The notes: generated by a model from the sequence alone, not told the origin. Positions 1 through 9,021 are shown, counted from the first letter of the stretch. The stretch is DNA of 64,000 bases from Erythrobacter litoralis HTCC2594 (GCF_000013005.1 NC_007722.1:1617501-1681500); one strand, 5' to 3'. Made by a program: numbers and translations.

Positions 1-317
1 CAGTGATCGAAGTGACCCAACCGCGCCAGCCGTGCGCGACGATCGAGCAGCATCTCGAAGCCAAGGGCATCGTCAAGGCGCTGGTGGCCGCGGCGCGATC
101 GGGCTGGTTCTACCGCGTGCTGGAACCGGGCGACACCGAGGTCGGCGTTCGCCTGCAGCGGATCGAACGCGGGCATACGCGCTGGAGCATCGCCCGTGCG
201 TTTCTGGCGACCTATTCCAGCGCCCGCGCCCCCGATGCGGAGCTGGAGGAACTGGCAGGACTGGGGCGGGTTTCCGACCGCCTGGTCCACGACATTGAAA
301 AGCGCCTCCGCCGCTGA
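1..317 (+). CDS. MOSC domain protein, C-terminal part (5' end outside window)
   Basis: The frame is open at the left edge and ends with TGA at 315-317, so only about the last 105 residues are present. The segment with QPRQPC followed by KALVAAARSGWFYRVLEPGD resembles the end of the beta-barrel MOSC domain and the following helical tail of YiiM-like proteins, which bind molybdenum cofactor or act on N-hydroxylated substrates. The expected N-terminal part with the sulfur-carrying cysteine is not in the window, so the exact subfamily cannot be judged. The gene converges on the permease gene with only 7 bases between stops. Confidence 0.7.
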   Translation, partial: VIEVTQPRQPCATIEQHLEAKGIVKALVAAARSGWFYRVLEPGDTEVGVRLQRIERGHTRWSIARAFLATYSSARAPDAELEELAGLGRVSDRLVHDIEKRLRR

Positions 318-324
318 AGCGCCG

Positions 325-1569
325 TCAACCGCTCCCGATACCGGTGGTCCACAGCACGATCTGGCCGATCACCGTGAGGGTGCAGAACACGGTCCCCAGA
401 ATTGGCACTATCATCCACATATTCGGCACATCATCCGGCTGGTCCTGCCGCTTGAGCTTCCACAACGCCGCATTGACCGTGATGAATACCAGCAGGATCG
501 CCAGGCTCGTACCGCTCGCCAGGGTCCCCAGCGGCACGAACAATGCCAGCACCAGAACCACCGCAAGCGTCACCAGCGTCGCGATTATCGGTGTGTTGGT
601 GGTCTCGTTCGTCCGGCCCAGCCACTCGGGCGTCCCCGACCGCGCGTCGCGGCCCATATCCATCAGCAGCCGGCTGGCGGCGATGACCTGGGTGAGCGCG
701 CCGTTGACGATCACGAACAGGCTGGCAATGGCGAGCGGCAGCGCAGGAAAGCCGCTGTCCCGGGTCGCCGCATAGACCAGCGGCGCGTCGGCACCGGCGA
801 TGCGGTCGATATCATCGCGACCACCCAATGCCGCAGACACGGCGAGGTAGAACAGGAAGACGATAATGAGCACGATCCACATGGCGCGCGGCAAGGTCTT
901 TTTCACATCCTCTACCTCCTCCGCGGTCTGCGCGACATCGCCGAAACCGATGAAGGAATAGATGGCGAGGAAAGCGCCGGCGAATATCGCGCTTAGGGCC
1001 CCGGCGTTGCCGATCCCGCCCCCCTCCTCGCCGAGGCTGGCAGCAAAATCGCCGGGCCACGCCATCAGACTGTCACGGGTGAGCCACAGGATGACAAGCA
1101 GGGTCACGATGCCGACCCCGGTCGTCAGCGTCATGAACCAAGCGCTTTGCTTCATGCCGGCGATGGAAATCACGCCCAGCAGGACGACCAGCCCGCTCGT
1201 CGCCATCCAGCCCGGAACGTTTACGAAGCTGTCGAGATAGCTGACAAAGCCGGTCGTGATCGTCGCTCCGGAAACGATGTTGGCAACGATCAGCATCCAG
1301 CCAGCGGTCGTCGGCAATTTCCATGTCGTGCCGAATGCCTTCTCGACGTAATCGATCGCCCCTCCAGCCGTGGGAACGCGAGCCGCGATCTCGGCAAAGG
1401 ATAATGCAGTGAAAACGGCGACCAGGCCGGCCGCGGCATAGGCAAGCGGTGCCAGGGGGCCTGCCTTGCCCATGACCTCCCCGATAACGACGAATATTCC
1501 GGCGCCGAGGATCGTACCGGTGCCATAGAATATCAGATTGGAAAGCCCCATCGAGCGCTTGAGCGACAT
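325..1569 (-). CDS. APC-family amino acid permease
   Basis: A 414-residue, strongly hydrophobic protein with about 12 predicted membrane segments. The first segment carries the glycine-rich consensus GTGTILGAGIFVVIGE typical of the amino acid-polyamine-organocation superfamily, where this broken helix forms the substrate site. The loop with GFGDVAQTAEEV (about residues 213-224) is the conserved family motif GFD.V...AEE. The protein therefore probably imports an amino acid with cations across the inner membrane; the substrate cannot be read from sequence. ATG at 1569 is the natural start, directly before MSLKRSMGLSNL. It stands alone on the minus strand. Confidence 0.85.
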   Translation of the reverse strand: MSLKRSMGLSNLIFYGTGTILGAGIFVVIGEVMGKAGPLAPLAYAAAGLVAVFTALSFAEIAARVPTAGGAIDYVEKAFGTTWKLPTTAGWMLIVANIVSGATITTGFVSYLDSFVNVPGWMATSGLVVLLGVISIAGMKQSAWFMTLTTGVGIVTLLVILWLTRDSLMAWPGDFAASLGEEGGGIGNAGALSAIFAGAFLAIYSFIGFGDVAQTAEEVEDVKKTLPRAMWIVLIIVFLFYLAVSAALGGRDDIDRIAGADAPLVYAATRDSGFPALPLAIASLFVIVNGALTQVIAASRLLMDMGRDARSGTPEWLGRTNETTNTPIIATLVTLAVVLVLALFVPLGTLASGTSLAILLVFITVNAALWKLKRQDQPDDVPNMWMIVPILGTVFCTLTVIGQIVLWTTGIGSG

Positions 1570-1788
1570 CGCGTTTCCCCTGCCTGCGTTGCGAGATCAA
1601 TGGATTCAGCACCGGACTCGTTCCGGGAAAACAAGCGCAAAGGGGCGTCGCCTTCGCCAACCGGTTGACCGGAACTGCTGCACATTTCGCCGAACGCTTC
1701 CGGCGATGGATCGGTCGTTCATCCGAGGTTGGGGACCCCATCGCGACGACCCGCGTTGATGACCCGATACTTTCGAAGGAGCAATCAG

Positions 1789-2166
1789 ATGAAAAAGTTT
1801 GCCATCGCATTCGCCGCAGCCAGCGTGACGCTACCCATGGCAGTGCCGGCGCAGGCCGATCCGCCGCGCCACGCCAAGGCTTATGGCAAGCGCGCAAAGG
1901 ATGCGCAAATCTACGACAGCCGCGGCTACTATCGCGAACCGCGCCGTATCACCCGCAGTTCGCAGGTCTGGCGCGGCGACGACGGTCGCTATTATTGCAA
2001 GCGCGATAACGGGACGACCGGACTGATCATCGGTGCCGGTGTCGGTGCGCTCGCGGGGCGCGAATTGGCCGGACGCGGCGACCGGACCCTAGGCACGATC
2101 CTCGGCGGTGTCGTTGGCGGTGTGCTGGGCCGCGAGATCGACAAAGGTTCGCTGCGCTGCCGCTAG
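1789..2166 (+). CDS. Glycine-zipper 2TM domain secreted protein
   Basis: A 125-residue protein with a Sec signal peptide (MKKFAIAFAAASVTLPMAVPAQA) and a basic central part. The C-terminal glycine-rich segment GLIIGAGVGALAGRELAG...GTILGGVVGGVLGREID is a two-helix glycine zipper of the kind found in outer-membrane or periplasmic stress proteins (Rick_17kDa_Anti / SlyB-like). The ATG at 1789 is chosen over the upstream in-frame ATG at 1729 because it has GAAGGA at 1775-1780 and begins a clean signal sequence. A strong terminator follows directly. The precise role is unknown; a cell-envelope location is likely. Confidence 0.75.
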   Translation: MKKFAIAFAAASVTLPMAVPAQADPPRHAKAYGKRAKDAQIYDSRGYYREPRRITRSSQVWRGDDGRYYCKRDNGTTGLIIGAGVGALAGRELAGRGDRTLGTILGGVVGGVLGREIDKGSLRCR

Positions 2167-2193
2167 GCCGAACCCAAAAACATATTCTATACA

Positions 2194-2226
2194 GGGCGCG
2201 TTCCGCAGCCGGAGCGCGCCCTTTTT
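2194..2226 (+). terminator. Rho-independent terminator of the glycine-zipper gene
   Basis: An 11-bp stem (2194-2204 with 2211-2221, one G-U pair) closes a 6-base loop and is followed by TTTTT at 2222-2226, 27 bases after the stop codon. This is a textbook intrinsic terminator. Confidence 0.85.
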
Positions 2227-2340
2227 GCTGCTCCCCCTTTCCTACGTGCCTTAAACGTGGTCCATTGCGGACATGCCTTGGCGTCGCACCCTTCCCGGCC
2301 ATTTTAGCGCGTATTCGCCCGACCCGATCGCAAGCGGGGC

Positions 2341-2380
2341 GTTTTTCGCGCCTGGACAGTGGTCCATGCGGTCCATGTCT
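2341..2380 (-). repeat. 40-bp dispersed repeat, copy 1
   Basis: The reverse complement of this stretch matches 10988-11027 at 37 of 40 positions. The core is two tandem ATGGACC units followed by ACTGTCCAGG and an A-run. A degenerate third copy (GGTCCATTGCGGACATG) lies at 2259-2275, in the same orientation as this one. It sits just upstream of the SDR gene. Confidence 0.75.
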
Positions 2381-2400
2381 TCAGGCTCGGGGTCCGAAGC

Positions 2401-3165
2401 TTGAACCGGCCCGCGGTCCTGATCACGGGAGGCGCAAGGCGAATCGGGGCGGCAATGGCTCGGGCTTTCGGCGATGCGGGCTGGCATGTCGTGATCCACT
2501 ATCGTGCCAGCAAAACCGAAGCCGAAGCGCTTGCCGCTTCGCTGCCTTTCGCCGAGACCGTCGAATGCGACCTCGCCGAACCGGAAGAGGCGGAGGCGCT
2601 GATCCTGGCGCTCTCCGATCGCCTGCCGGACTGGCGCGTTCTGATCAACAATGCTTCGGTTTTCGAATACGACACTGTAACCGGCATCGAGCGCGCGGCG
2701 TATAACCGTGCAATGCAGGTCAACGCTCACTCCCCCGCTTTGATGGCACAGGCATTCTTCCGCATTGCAAAGGCGGAGGGCGGGCGACGCGTGATCCAGG
2801 TCACCGACATGAAGCTGGAGAACACCAACCCGGACTTCTTCAGTTACACGATGAGCAAGCATGCCGTCGCAGGCGCAATCGCCATGATGGCAAAGGCGCA
2901 TGCCGATCCGCGCGACCGTATCTACGGCCTCGCGCCGGGCGCCATCCTCGCCAGTCACGACCAGAGCGAGAAAGAGACCGAGCGCAGCCACCTTCTCAAC
3001 CTGCTCGAGCGCAGAACCGGTGCAAGCGAACTGGCCGAAGCGGCGCTGTTTCTGAGCCAGGGTTGGCTCGCCAGCGGCGAGACGCTCTACATCGATAGCG
3101 GCCAGCACCTGCTCGACCAGCCGCGCGACGTAATCTACCTTGCCAGGGAGGGGTCTGCACGATGA
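2401..3165 (+). CDS. SDR-family NAD(P)-dependent oxidoreductase
   Basis: A classical short-chain dehydrogenase/reductase of about 254 residues. It has the nucleotide-binding motif TGGARRIG near the N terminus, the NNAS motif (INNASVF) and the active-site pair in YTMSKHA (YxxxK). The ARRIG variant and short spacing resemble pteridine reductase/FolM-like members, but the substrate is unproven. No good ATG exists: the in-frame ATG at 2359 lies inside dispersed repeat DNA, so TTG at 2401 is preferred. The gene overlaps the cytochrome b gene by 4 nt (ATGA), so the three genes 2401-4603 are probably one translationally coupled operon. Confidence 0.8.
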   Translation: MNRPAVLITGGARRIGAAMARAFGDAGWHVVIHYRASKTEAEALAASLPFAETVECDLAEPEEAEALILALSDRLPDWRVLINNASVFEYDTVTGIERAAYNRAMQVNAHSPALMAQAFFRIAKAEGGRRVIQVTDMKLENTNPDFFSYTMSKHAVAGAIAMMAKAHADPRDRIYGLAPGAILASHDQSEKETERSHLLNLLERRTGASELAEAALFLSQGWLASGETLYIDSGQHLLDQPRDVIYLAREGSAR

Positions 3166-3839
3166 GTAAACCGCCGAAGAAACACGCGATTTCGACACGG
3201 ATCTGGCACTGGACCAACCTGGTCTGCGTCGTGATCCTGTTCATGAGCGGGCTCAACATCTCGAACGCGCACCCGCGGCTTTACTGGGGCGAATGGGGCT
3301 TCGCGCCCGAACACGCCTGGCTCGAACTGCCGCGGTTCCCGGGCTGGATCACCATACCCGATTACTACAGCCTCGCAGAGGCACGCGACTGGCATATTCT
3401 GGTGGCGTGGCCGTTTGCGGTGATCCTGCTGTTCATGTGGGTTGCGATGCTGGTGAACCGCCACTTCAAGCGCGATCTCACGACGACGCGCAGGGAGTGG
3501 AAACCGGCGGCGATCTGGGAGGACATCAAACAGCACGCCAAGCTCAAGTTCGATGCCGAGGGAGGAAAGAAGTACAACTTCCTGCAGAAGCTCTCCTACG
3601 GCATCGTGCTGGGGGTATTCCTGCCGATGATGGTCTTCACCGGCATGGCGATCAGCCCGGGCGCGGAGCCGTTCTTCGGCTGGTTCTCCGACCTCGTCGG
3701 CGGCCGCCAGAGCGCGCGCAGCCTGCATTTCATCTTCGCCTTCCTGATCGCCGGTTTCTTCGTGCTGCACGTGGCTCTGGTGGTCGTCCACAAGCCGCTC
3801 AAGCAGCTCAGGGGTATGATTACGGGAGTGGAACCATGA
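3162..3839 (+). CDS. Cytochrome b561-type membrane subunit
   Basis: A 225-residue integral membrane protein with about four to five hydrophobic segments. The start ISTRIWHWTNLVCVVILFMSG, the DWH at about residue 77 and the later RSLHFIFAFLIAGFFVLHV carry the histidines expected to bind two hemes b, as in PF01292-type cytochromes that pass electrons between the quinone pool and a partner oxidoreductase. It overlaps the upstream SDR gene by ATGA and the downstream molybdopterin oxidoreductase by ATGA (3836-3839). The latter coupling makes it very likely the membrane anchor and electron partner of that enzyme. Confidence 0.85.
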   Translation: MSKPPKKHAISTRIWHWTNLVCVVILFMSGLNISNAHPRLYWGEWGFAPEHAWLELPRFPGWITIPDYYSLAEARDWHILVAWPFAVILLFMWVAMLVNRHFKRDLTTTRREWKPAAIWEDIKQHAKLKFDAEGGKKYNFLQKLSYGIVLGVFLPMMVFTGMAISPGAEPFFGWFSDLVGGRQSARSLHFIFAFLIAGFFVLHVALVVVHKPLKQLRGMITGVEP

Positions 3840-4603
3840 GCAAGTTCGTGATCAATGCCGATGTGAAGCGCCGCGGCGTTCTCGCCGGGATGCTGGGGCT
3901 GATGGCCGCAGGGTGCCAGCGGGTGGCCGAGTCCAATGCGGGCCAATCGCTCTTCGACATGGCTGAGAAATGGCATGAAGGCGCGCACCGGCTGCTTTCG
4001 AGCCGCACCGCGCTAGCGAAGGAGTATGACAGTGACGATGTCTCGCCCTTCTTCCGCGGCAATGGCACTACCAATCCCGGCAGCGATGCGTATCAAGCAT
4101 CGCTCGCCAACAATTTCGCCGACTGGCGGCTGGAAGTACGCGGGCTGGTCGATACGCCCATGACGTTCACGCTCGACAATCTGCGTGCCCTGCCCCAGCG
4201 GACCCAGATCACGCGCCACGACTGCGTCGAAGGCTGGAGCGCGATCGGCGAATGGATGGGACCGCAGCTATCGACGCTGCTCGATGCAGCGGGCGTGCAG
4301 GACAAAGCGCGGTATATCGTCTTTCGCTGCGCCGATACGCTCTCCGGCGGCGATTATTACGAAAGCGTCGACATGGTCGATGCCTATCATCCGCAGACCA
4401 TCGTCGCCCATCTGCTCAACGGCGAGCCGCTGGAGGTGCGCAACGGTGCGCCGCTGCGGATGCGGGTCGAGCGGCAACTGGGCTACAAGCATCCGAAGTA
4501 CCTGACAGCGATCGAAGCGGTCGCCAGTCTCGACGATATCGGTGGCGGCGGTGGTGGCTATTGGGAGGACCGCGCGGGATACCAGTGGTACGCGGGAATC
4601 TAG
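3836..4603 (+). CDS. Molybdopterin-dependent oxidoreductase (sulfite oxidase-fold)
   Basis: A 255-residue protein of the sulfite-oxidase/YedY fold. The motif TRHDCVEGWSAIGEWMG contains the cysteine that would ligate molybdenum, and the region ending in GYKHPKYLTAIEAV is the family's C-terminal signature. The N terminus KRRGVLAGMLGLMAAGC combines a twin arginine with a lipobox-like cysteine, suggesting Tat export and possible lipidation. The start at 3836 is fixed by the ATGA overlap and GGAGTGG just upstream. Its partner is the cytochrome b gene. The stop codon shares CTAG with the stop of the convergent gene at 4600. The substrate is not known. Confidence 0.85.
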   Translation: MSKFVINADVKRRGVLAGMLGLMAAGCQRVAESNAGQSLFDMAEKWHEGAHRLLSSRTALAKEYDSDDVSPFFRGNGTTNPGSDAYQASLANNFADWRLEVRGLVDTPMTFTLDNLRALPQRTQITRHDCVEGWSAIGEWMGPQLSTLLDAAGVQDKARYIVFRCADTLSGGDYYESVDMVDAYHPQTIVAHLLNGEPLEVRNGAPLRMRVERQLGYKHPKYLTAIEAVASLDDIGGGGGGYWEDRAGYQWYAGI

Positions 4604-4974
4604 CGCCGCATGGCGGCGACCGCCGAAAGGACAGCAGCTACGCCTGAGAACCACACCGGGTAGAAAGCAAAGGGATCGCCCAGAGCGGCATGCGCCTTGG
4701 CGAAATGCACCGCCGTGATCCAGCCGAAGCCAGCGGCCCCGAGCCATCCGATGATGCGCCCGGCAGGCTTCCCGGCCCCCGCAGACACGAGCAGTCCGGC
4801 CGCGAGGACGAACATGAGGCCCGTCAGCGAATGCCAGACGATCTCGATCATCGCTCCCTGGGCAGGATGGGCCAGCTGGCCTGCCATGCGCGGCAGGCCG
4901 TCCTGCCCTCGCAGCATCTGCACCGCAGCGGCGGCAAGCCCGGCAATACCGGCAATGAGAGGCCAGATACGCAT
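4600..4974 (-). CDS. Small integral membrane protein of unknown function
   Basis: A 124-residue protein with four hydrophobic stretches: about residues 1-20, 42-65, 75-90 and 103-122. No motif is recognised. The C-terminal stop overlaps the stop of the molybdopterin enzyme (shared CTAG at 4600-4603). It follows the DUF1801-like gene by one base or less on the same strand, so the two are probably co-transcribed. The composition matches the surrounding genes, which supports a real gene. Confidence 0.65.
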   Translation of the reverse strand: MRIWPLIAGIAGLAAAAVQMLRGQDGLPRMAGQLAHPAQGAMIEIVWHSLTGLMFVLAAGLLVSAGAGKPAGRIIGWLGAAGFGWITAVHFAKAHAALGDPFAFYPVWFSGVAAVLSAVAAMRR

Positions 4975-5415
4975 TCAGTCCTCCGGGTAGATACGGTGCA
5001 TCGCTTCCCAATCCGCCGCAATCAACTGCTCCAGGACATCCATGTCCACATCGGCAAGCTTATTGATGTAAAGGCAGCTCTTGCCGGTCTTGTATTTGCC
5101 CAGCTTGCCAAGAAGCTCCTCGCGGCGCTTGGCCGCGATCTCGTCGCAATAGCCGCCCATAAGGTAAAGCGAATGCTTGGCTTTCCTCGGACTGAAACCC
5201 GTCCGCATCCAATGCACCTCGCGCCCGCTGGCATAGGTCGTGCGGTAGGAGCCATAGCCGATGATGGACGGGCCCCACATCGCGGGCGCTTCGCCAGTAA
5301 TCTTGTGGAACAGCGCGTGGAGCTCTCGCGCCTCTTCGCGCTTCCTTGCAGGTTCGACCTCCGCGATGAAATCCACCGGGTCGACATCGGTGATCTGCGT
5401 CTTTGCTTCCGCCAT
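4975..5415 (-). CDS. DUF1801-like (YdhG-type) protein
   Basis: A 146-residue soluble protein. The order of segments (VDFIAEVEPARKREEARELHAL, then GEAPAMWGPSIIGYGSY, then SLYLMGGY and KTGKSCLYINKLADVD) matches DUF1801/YdhG-like proteins, whose biochemical role is unclear. ATG at 5415 is preferred because relatives begin close to this point; a second in-frame ATG at 5427 would add four residues. It ends one base before the start of the small membrane protein gene. Confidence 0.7.
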   Translation of the reverse strand: MAEAKTQITDVDPVDFIAEVEPARKREEARELHALFHKITGEAPAMWGPSIIGYGSYRTTYASGREVHWMRTGFSPRKAKHSLYLMGGYCDEIAAKRREELLGKLGKYKTGKSCLYINKLADVDMDVLEQLIAADWEAMHRIYPED

Positions 5416-5475
5416 GAATGCGGCCATACCCCAAGTGCGTCACAAGCGAAATCATGCGATGAAGGGAGGCACTGC

Positions 5476-6735
5476 ATGAGCGAGCGACTTCTCAAAAAGG
5501 TGCTGGGAAGCAAGATCACCCGCGGCACGCTCGAGGTGATCGGTCACAAGGGTGACAGCGAGACCTTCGGCACGCCAACGGAAGGATACCCCGATGTCAC
5601 CGTGCGCTTCGCCGACCGCAAGACGGCACGCGACATTCTGCTCGATCCGCGACTTGGCGCAGGCGAATGCTTCATGGATGGTCGGCTGATAGTCGAGAAA
5701 GGCGGTGGGATCATGGAGATGATCCAGCTGATCCGTGCCAACACGCCATGGGAGTCAGGACAACGGCTGCAGGCGCCATCAGTCTTGAAACGGGTCAGGA
5801 ATCGCCTGTCGTTCCTCGCCAGGTCTTTCAATCGACCCGCCAGCGCCAAACGCAACATCGCCCACCACTACGACATCGGCAATGATCTGTACGCGCTGTT
5901 CCTTGATAAAGAGCACTGGCAATACAGCTGCGCCTATTGGCCCGGCTATCCCGAAGACCGCTCGATGTCGCTCGACGAAGCGCAGGAGCGCAAGCTGGCG
6001 CACATTGCCGCCAAGCTGGACCTGAAGCCCGGTATGCGCGTGGTCGAGATCGGCTGCGGCTGGGGTGGCCTGGCGATCTATCTCGCGCGCAAGTTCGACG
6101 TCCATGTCACCGGGATCACCCTGTCCGAAGAGCAGGCGAAGCTTGCCGTCGAAAGGGCGGAAGCTGCCGGCGTTGCGGACAAGGTCGACATCAAGCTGAT
6201 CGACTACCGCGCCTTCGCGGAAAGCGGAGGGAAGTTCGACCGCGTTGTCTCCATCGCCATGTTCGAGGCTGTCGGGCGCCCGCAGTTCGAGACCTATTTC
6301 CGCTGCTGCGGAAACCTGATGAAGCAGAATGGGGTATTCCTCGTCCACACTATCGGCCGCATGGGCGGGCCGGGGTCGACGGACGCTTTTACCAGCAAGT
6401 ACATCTTCCCCGGCGGCTATATACCGGCGCTGAGCGAAACCCTCGCGGCGAGCGAGAAGTTCCGCCTGATTGCGAGCGATATCGAGACGCTGCGCTTGCA
6501 CTACGCACCCACCCTGCGCGCTTGGTACGACCGCTGCATGGCCGACAAGGACGCCATCGTCGCCATGTATGACGAGCGCTTCTTCCGCATGTGGACCTTT
6601 TACCTCGCCGGTGCGACCGCGGCCTTCGAAAGTGGCGGCATGTGCAACTACCAGATCCAATACGTCCGCGACCGCCATGCATTGCCGATCACGCGCGACT
6701 ACATGGCGGAAGGGGAAAGGCAACTGCTGGCCTGA
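5476..6735 (+). CDS. Cyclopropane-fatty-acid-phospholipid synthase family methyltransferase
   Basis: A 419-residue enzyme with the CFA synthase signature AHHYDIGNDLYALFLD (about 129-144) and the SAM-binding motif VVEIGCGWGGLA (189-200). The later FDRVVSIAMFEAVG and the C-terminal YLAGATAAFESGGMCNYQIQY, which is typical of CFA synthases, complete the pattern. It would add a methylene bridge from S-adenosylmethionine to unsaturated acyl chains of membrane lipids. The ATG at 5476 has GAAGGGAGG at 5461-5469, a strong ribosome binding site; the longer upstream reading frame is antisense to two real genes and not coding. It is divergent from the DUF1801 gene. Confidence 0.9.
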   Translation: MSERLLKKVLGSKITRGTLEVIGHKGDSETFGTPTEGYPDVTVRFADRKTARDILLDPRLGAGECFMDGRLIVEKGGGIMEMIQLIRANTPWESGQRLQAPSVLKRVRNRLSFLARSFNRPASAKRNIAHHYDIGNDLYALFLDKEHWQYSCAYWPGYPEDRSMSLDEAQERKLAHIAAKLDLKPGMRVVEIGCGWGGLAIYLARKFDVHVTGITLSEEQAKLAVERAEAAGVADKVDIKLIDYRAFAESGGKFDRVVSIAMFEAVGRPQFETYFRCCGNLMKQNGVFLVHTIGRMGGPGSTDAFTSKYIFPGGYIPALSETLAASEKFRLIASDIETLRLHYAPTLRAWYDRCMADKDAIVAMYDERFFRMWTFYLAGATAAFESGGMCNYQIQYVRDRHALPITRDYMAEGERQLLA

Positions 6736-6830
6736 ACGTGCCGCCCGGTTGTGGCTTCCCAATCCAAACTTGATTGCCCCGCCCCGCCCCCGTGTGTAAC
6801 CCGCGCGCCGAACGCAGGAGCGCAAACGAA

Positions 6831-8045
6831 ATGCCAGATATCAAGCGTGTCGTCCTCGCCTATTCCGGCGGCCTCGATACTTCCGTCATTGCCAAATGGC
6901 TCGAAGTCGAGCGCGGGCTGGAAGTGGTCACCTTCACTGCCGATCTTGGACAGGGAGAAGAACTCGAGCCTGCCCGCGCGAAGGCTCAAGCGATGGGCAT
7001 CCCGGATAAGCACATTTTCATTGAAGACCTGCGAGAAGAATTCGTTCGCGATTACGTCTTCCCGATGATGCGCGCCAATGCGCGGTATGAAGGCGACTAT
7101 CTGCTCGGTACTTCGATCGCCCGCCCGCTTATCTCCAAGCGGCTGGTCGAGATTGCGCAAGAGACCGGGGCCGATGCCATCGCCCATGGCGCAACCGGTA
7201 AAGGTAATGACCAGGTCCGGTTCGAGCTCAGCGCCTATGCGCTCGACCCCGACATCAAAGTCATCGCTCCGTGGCGCGAATGGGACCTGACCAGTCGCAC
7301 TGCGCTGATCGCCTGGGCCGAAAAGCACCAGATCCAGGTGCCGAAGGACAAGCGTGGCGAAAGCCCCTTTTCCACCGATGCCAATCTCCTGCACACTTCC
7401 TCCGAAGGCAAAGTGCTGGAAGATCCATGGGAAGAGACACCCGACTACGTCTATTCGCGGACGGTCAATCCCGAGGATGCGCCGGACGAGCCGGAATTTA
7501 TCACCATCGACTTCGAGCGCGGCGATGGCATCGCCCTCAATGGCGAGGCGATGTCGCCCGCAAACCTGCTGACAGCGCTCAACGAGCTGGGCCGCAAGCA
7601 TGGCATCGGGCGACTCGATCTGGTTGAGAACCGCTTTGTCGGCATGAAATCGCGCGGCATGTACGAAACGCCGGGCGGCGAGATCTATGCGCGCGCCCAT
7701 CGCGGGATCGAGCAGATCACGCTCGACCGCGGCGCGGCGCATCTCAAGGATGAACTGATGCCCAAATATGCCGAGCTCATCTACAACGGCTTCTGGTTCA
7801 GCCCCGAACGCGAGATGCTGCAAGCCGCAATCGACCTGAGCCAGGACAAAGTCAGCGGGACCGTGCGGCTCAAGCTCTACAAGGGCAATGCCGACGTCGT
7901 CGGTCGCAAGTCGCCCAATTCGCTCTATTCGGAAGCGCATGTGACATTCGAGGATGACGCCGGTGCGTATGACCAGAGCGATGCAGAAGGATTTATCCGC
8001 TTGAATGCCTTGCGACTCAAGCTCCTCGGCAAGCGCGATCGGTGA
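6831..8045 (+). CDS. argG: Argininosuccinate synthase
   Basis: A 404-residue enzyme of normal family length. The N-terminal AYSGGLDTS (about 10-18) is the PP-loop that binds ATP, followed by [35 protein letters not shown] and [16 protein letters not shown] are further family signatures for citrulline and aspartate binding. It joins citrulline and aspartate to argininosuccinate in arginine synthesis in the cytosol. ATG at 6831 is preceded by GCAGGAG at 6813-6819; the in-frame ATG at 6774 adds a non-conserved, unlikely leader. It is a single gene with a long non-coding region behind it. Confidence 0.97.
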   Translation: MPDIKRVVLAYSGGLDTSVIAKWLEVERGLEVVTFTADLGQGEELEPARAKAQAMGIPDKHIFIEDLREEFVRDYVFPMMRANARYEGDYLLGTSIARPLISKRLVEIAQETGADAIAHGATGKGNDQVRFELSAYALDPDIKVIAPWREWDLTSRTALIAWAEKHQIQVPKDKRGESPFSTDANLLHTSSEGKVLEDPWEETPDYVYSRTVNPEDAPDEPEFITIDFERGDGIALNGEAMSPANLLTALNELGRKHGIGRLDLVENRFVGMKSRGMYETPGGEIYARAHRGIEQITLDRGAAHLKDELMPKYAELIYNGFWFSPEREMLQAAIDLSQDKVSGTVRLKLYKGNADVVGRKSPNSLYSEAHVTFEDDAGAYDQSDAEGFIRLNALRLKLLGKRDR

Positions 8046-8349
8046 GTCGTTACGTTAATCACCAGCCTTGCTGCGGCGTAACACATGCGCTTTAGCGCTT
8101 CAGAAGCGCGCAATATTTGCACTGAATCGACGATCCGTTGAGTTATCCACTGCCCTCCACAGCGGATTCGCTTGGAAGTGGAAAAGTCGAAGGCCGCTTG
8201 CTTGCGCAAAACCGATTCGAAGCGCAGTCTCAAATCATCGAAACGGGAAGAAGACTTCGAGTTTCTCATCCTAACGGACTGAAAGACTTGAGACTTTTGG
8301 AACAGATCGATGTGGGAGCGACTGTCCACGCGGCCTGCGAGAGTTGATT
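8046..8349. other. Intergenic region after argG, no gene recognised
   Basis: No convincing reading frame: short frames here have codon use unlike the neighbours. A small hairpin (AGCGCTT-CAG-AAGCGC, near 8094-8110) follows argG without a T-run. A single near-match to a DnaA box (TTATCCACT near 8143) stands alone. The region may hold the promoter of a transcript ending at the terminator-like stem at 8710. Confidence 0.4.
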
Positions 8350-8352
8350 GAA

Positions 8353-8742
8353 GAAGGCTTCGGCCGGACGCAAGACTACTCGATGACCAGGCCACGTAAG
8401 TTCGCAACCACGACCGGAAAATCCGGTCGGGATCGAAGGGAAAGTTTGGCTTCGGCCGGACGGAACTGGAGAGATCGACCATCCAAGGATTGACCGGTCT
8501 CGGGGAAACCGAAGGAGTTCGATGTCTGCGGAATGAGGCTTCGGCCACAGGAAGCAGGAGTATTCTTCGGAAGAACCGGATGCCGGCGCGAGCGCCGGTG
8601 ACAGAACGCGGGCCTTCGGGCACGCGGAAAGACACCGGGCGCCAAGCGCTCCCGAAAGGAAAGCATCTTCGGATGTGGACCGGACGGAAGACCACGCGCC
8701 GGTGAGAGTGGGGTCGGCAGCAATGCCGGCCCCATTTGCTTT
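8353..8742 (+). ncRNA. Candidate structured non-coding transcript
   Basis: About 390 bases without a credible reading frame on either strand. The stretch GGCTTCGGCCGGACG occurs twice (near 8356 and 8451) and a shortened form occurs near 8530. Several strong hairpins follow each other: CGACCGGA/TCCGGTCG at 8411-8429, CCGGCGC/GCGCCGG at 8583-8598, and a terminal 10-bp stem at 8710-8733. I do not recognise it as RNase P RNA, tmRNA, 6S RNA or SRP RNA. The strand is inferred from the terminator-like 3' end. Decayed coding DNA remains possible. Confidence 0.3.
8710..8742 (+). terminator. Terminator-like stem-loop
   Basis: A 10-bp stem (8710-8719 with 8724-8733, one G-U pair) with a GCAA tetraloop is followed by the imperfect T-tract ATTTGCTTT. 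It could end transcription on the plus strand. The remaining bases to 9021 contain the presumed promoter region of the RlpA-like gene; nothing else is recognised there. Confidence 0.55.
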
Positions 8743-9021
8743 GCGCGAGAGACATATTTGACATTTCGGGCGACCCTAACGCTGCCGTTGTCGACCGAAA
8801 ACTCGGTCCTTGCATGATCGAATCGCAGTCGCGATGATTTTCGCCGGGTCAGAAAGGCGCAAGCGTTTCCCCTTCAGGGGCGATTTAGTAGCCTACTAGG
8901 TGTGTAGGACAGCGCAATTCATCCCGATTTCGCCTCGCCCCGGGGTGAAGCGAGCGATCCGAGCGCCCAAAAGTGGAACCCTGTCTGGTTTCTTAACTCG
9001 GAGACCTTTATTTCGCCACCC

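Noticed and set aside
8140..8155. Possible replication origin (DnaA-box-like TTATCCACT)
   Set aside because: A single imperfect box, with no box cluster, AT-rich unwinding region or typical origin genes nearby.
8353..8742. tmRNA or RNase P RNA
   Set aside because: No tag-peptide codons and none of the conserved RNase P core blocks could be found.
7925..8815. Minus-strand frame of 296 codons over the argG end and intergenic region
   Set aside because: Serine/arginine-rich without motifs, overlaps the argG C terminus, no ribosome binding site. Treated as non-coding.
8895..8912. Shared motif GTGTAGGACAGC, also at 11798-11809
   Set aside because: Only two short matches, in different orientation to the nearest genes; too little to call a regulatory element.
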